A stretch of DNA of 64,000 bases from JBBQVZ01 sp963695975. GTDB taxonomy: Bacteria > Actinomycetota > UBA4738 > HRBIN12. Positions within the stretch are counted from its first letter, which is position 1. The number at the start of each line of letters is the position of its first letter. The position numbers were made by a program, and so were the translations under genes. Positions 62,310 to 64,000 of the stretch are shown piece by piece. The notes beneath the pieces were generated by a model, which made no database searches, was not told the DNA's origin, and was given only the letters and a program-made list of their open reading frames with translations. The DNA lies in contig CAVOIB010000010.1 in the NCBI GenBank assembly GCA_963695975.1, forward strand, positions 372,001 to 436,000. The letters run 5' to 3'.

Positions 62310-63353
62310 CTACTGCTCGAGCTCCGTCGCGAGCTCCGACAGTCGTCGCGCAACCGCCCGCACCGACGCCATCGCCGAGAGGTAGTCCATCCGCGTGGGG
62401 CCGACCACTCCGATGGTACCGAGGGACATGTCGCCGGCCTTGAACGGCGCCGTGACGAGCGAGGCGTCCCACTCACCGGTGCTCGGGTGCTCGGTTCCGA
62501 TCGTGACGGCGAGTTCGCCCGGGCCGGCGCTCACGTCCTGGAGCACGTGCATGATCTCGGTCTCGCGTTCGAGGGTCTCGAAGAGGCGGCGGAGCGTCTC
62601 GCGACGCCAGGCCTGCGCCTCGTCCGCGAGGTTCGAGACGCCCCCTACGACGACGTGTGCGCCGCCCTCTTCCTGCTGTGCGGTACGAAGCGTCTCGGCC
62701 ACGTTGAGCAGGAGGTCGCGTTGTTCGCGCGCGTCCTCGGCAGCGAGCTGGAGCAGCTTGGCCTGCGCCTCCAGATACGTCAGGCCCCTGAGGGCGCCGA
62801 GCCGTCGTTCGGTCTCCTCGAGCATATGTTGATCGAACGTCTCCGGGCGATCGAGGATGCGCTTGTCGACCCGGCCGTGCTGACCGACCGCGAGCACCAT
62901 GAGCGTCGGCCCCATGTCGATGATCTCCAGGCGAACGATCGGCTCCTCAGCCGCCGACGGCGGAACGGCGAGCCCCGCGTATTGGGTCAGGCGTGAGAGC
63001 AGTTGCACGCTCCCCTTGAGGACCTCCTCCAGGTCGAGGATCGCCTCCGCGAAGTAGCCGGCGATGGCACGACGTTGGGCGTCACGGAGACGACCGCCTG
63101 CGGGCAGCGAGTCCACGAAGTGCCGGTAGCCGATGTCGGTCGGGATCCGACCGGCGGACGTGTGCGGATGCTTGAGGTACCCCAGCTCCTCGAGCGCGGC
63201 CATCTCGTTGCGGATCGTGGCACTCGAAACCCCGATGCCAGCCCGTTCGGCGATCGTCTCGCTACCGACGGGCTCACCCGTGCGAACGTACTCCTCCACG
63301 ACGGCATGCAGCACGGCGGACTTGCGCGGACCCAGCTCTGCGCGTTCGACCAT
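62310..63353 (-). CDS. hrcA: Heat-inducible transcription repressor HrcA
   Basis: 347 residues from ATG 63351-63353. N-terminal winged helix: HAVVEEYVRTGEPVGSETIA, SSATIRNEMAALEELGYLKH-PHTSAGRIPTDIGYR. The dimerisation and GAF-like parts follow, ending PTRMDYLSAMASVRAVARRL. HrcA binds CIRCE operators and is refolded by GroEL, linking chaperone supply to its own activity. A CIRCE site lies 14 bases upstream, so the gene is self-repressed. Confidence 0.96.
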   Translation of the reverse strand: MVERAELGPRKSAVLHAVVEEYVRTGEPVGSETIAERAGIGVSSATIRNEMAALEELGYLKHPHTSAGRIPTDIGYRHFVDSLPAGGRLRDAQRRAIAGYFAEAILDLEEVLKGSVQLLSRLTQYAGLAVPPSAAEEPIVRLEIIDMGPTLMVLAVGQHGRVDKRILDRPETFDQHMLEETERRLGALRGLTYLEAQAKLLQLAAEDAREQRDLLLNVAETLRTAQQEEGGAHVVVGGVSNLADEAQAWRRETLRRLFETLERETEIMHVLQDVSAGPGELAVTIGTEHPSTGEWDASLVTAPFKAGDMSLGTIGVVGPTRMDYLSAMASVRAVARRLSELATELEQ

Positions 63354-63366
63354 GGACCCATGATAC

Positions 63367-63393
63367 GTAGCACTCCCGAGAGGCGAGTGCTAA
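63367..63393. promoter_or_regulatory. CIRCE operator
   Basis: TAGCACTC (63,368-63,375), nine bases, then GAGTGCTA (63,385-63,392). This matches the consensus TTAGCACTC-N9-GAGTGCTAA except for the outermost left base. It lies directly before hrcA, as expected for an HrcA binding site controlling hrcA-dnaJ. Confidence 0.95.
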
Positions 63394-63411
63394 CACGCGG
63401 GCTCGATCGGG

Positions 63412-64000
63412 TCAGTTGCCGGCGAGGGCCAGAACGAGCTCGTTGAGGAGCAGCATGCCGCGCTCGGTCGGCACGAGCGAGCCGTCTTCTTCCTGGAGGA
63501 GTCCGCTCTCCAGGAACGGCAGGGCACGTTCCGGCTCGACCCACGATGCCGGGATGCCCTCGAGGATCCGCAGGCGCAGGAACACCTCTTCTAGGTAGGC
63601 GTCGGACGGCTCCAGACGTTCGTCGCCACCGGTCGGGAGCGCCCCCGCCTCCACCCGCTCCATGTACTCCTCCGGCGGGCGGACGTTCCACCAACGACGA
63701 TCGTCGCGGAACGAGTGCGCGCCGGCGCCCAGCCCGACGTAGGCGCGTCGCTCCCAGTACCCCAGGTTATGCCGGCACTCGAACCCCGGCTTCGCCCAGT
63801 TCGACACCTCGTAGTGGCGGTACCCGGCCGACCCGAGGACATCGCACGCAGCCGAGAACATGTCGGCCTGCAGGTCGGGATCGGGCACAGGCACCTCGCC
63901 GCCCAGCACCTTGCGCCCGAGCGCCGTCGCGGGCTCGATCGTCAGCGCGTACGCGCTCACGTGCTCGGGCCCCAGGTCGACCGTTTCCCGCAGCGTACGC
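63412..64000 (-). CDS. hemW: HemW-like radical SAM protein, C-terminal part
   Basis: The frame is open through the right edge of the window, so the N-terminal radical SAM domain with its CxxxCxxC cluster is outside. Visible are HVSAYALTIEPATALGRKVL, the GYRHYEVSNWAKPGFECRHNLGYW block, YVGLGAGAHSF, and the HemN C-terminal domain with VFLRLRILEGI. These mark HemW/coproporphyrinogen oxidase-like proteins, of which HemW is a haem chaperone. The hemW-hrcA-dnaJ order is standard in actinobacteria and firmicutes. Confidence 0.92.
   Translation of the reverse strand, partial: RTLRETVDLGPEHVSAYALTIEPATALGRKVLGGEVPVPDPDLQADMFSAACDVLGSAGYRHYEVSNWAKPGFECRHNLGYWERRAYVGLGAGAHSFRDDRRWWNVRPPEEYMERVEAGALPTGGDERLEPSDAYLEEVFLRLRILEGIPASWVEPERALPFLESGLLQEEDGSLVPTERGMLLLNELVLALAGN

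Overview
The window is high-GC bacterial chromosome, and it looks like an uncultured actinobacterium. Supporting signs are the GC-rich codon use, the single-chain glycyl-tRNA synthetase, an HrdB-like primary sigma factor, an HrcA/CIRCE-controlled dnaJ, and the order hemW-hrcA-dnaJ-HIT-phoH-ybeY-corC-cdd-era ... recO-uppS-glyS-ppdK ... dgt-dnaG-rpoD. No ribosomal RNA is present, so a closer placement would be a guess.

The window falls into two very different halves. Positions 1 to about 34,630 are accessory. Coding density is low, with many short secreted or membrane proteins and many broken genes. This half is punctuated by tRNA 3'-end fragments. An intact tRNA with anticodon CAU (10,145-10,218) has a 49-bp near-perfect copy of its 3' end at 5,512 and a more decayed copy at 336. 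An intact tRNA-Asn (34,558-34,630) has a perfect 46-bp copy at 19,176, a shorter one at 14,921 and perhaps a decayed one at 21,040. A tyrosine-integrase C-terminal remnant lies beside each intact tRNA, on the side facing the copies. I read this as repeated integration at two tRNA genes followed by decay.

Cargo of the tRNA-CAU zone: a metallothionein-like protein, small secreted proteins, a ScyD-like propeller, an acylphosphatase, a frameshifted amidase and a VOC protein. Between the zones (10.3-14.9 kb) lie a methyltransferase, a DAO-type oxidoreductase, a haem-binding protein and class II fumarase. The tRNA-Asn zone holds a TolB-like propeller and small secreted proteins. After these come an opine-dehydrogenase-like enzyme, a MacA/MacB-type export operon, an intradiol ring-cleavage dioxygenase, a MoxR ATPase, and livM-livH with a truncated livF. 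A rearrangement scar follows, then an IclR regulator, a broken luciferase-like oxidoreductase, a CoxE-type VWA protein, a YceI protein and an orphan SAM-riboswitch-like element. The dioxygenase, IclR regulator, Liv permeases and oxidoreductase suggest a partly dismantled aromatic-catabolism module.

Positions 34,674 to 64,000 are dense core genome, mostly on the minus strand and with many 4-base ATGA/GTGA overlaps. Functions are transcription and replication start (rpoD, dnaG, dgt), central metabolism (ppdK), translation (glyS), cell wall (uppS), repair (recO), deoxyribose and nucleoside salvage (deoC with two ALDH genes, cdd), ribosome maturation (era, ybeY, phoH) and heat shock (hrcA-dnaJ). 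Between them sit lipoproteins, two cupredoxins, an M15-type peptidase and a lipoprotein phosphatase with an apparently permuted motif order. Single-base indels break several genes, mostly in the accessory half but at least once in the core, so sequencing error must be weighed against real decay.
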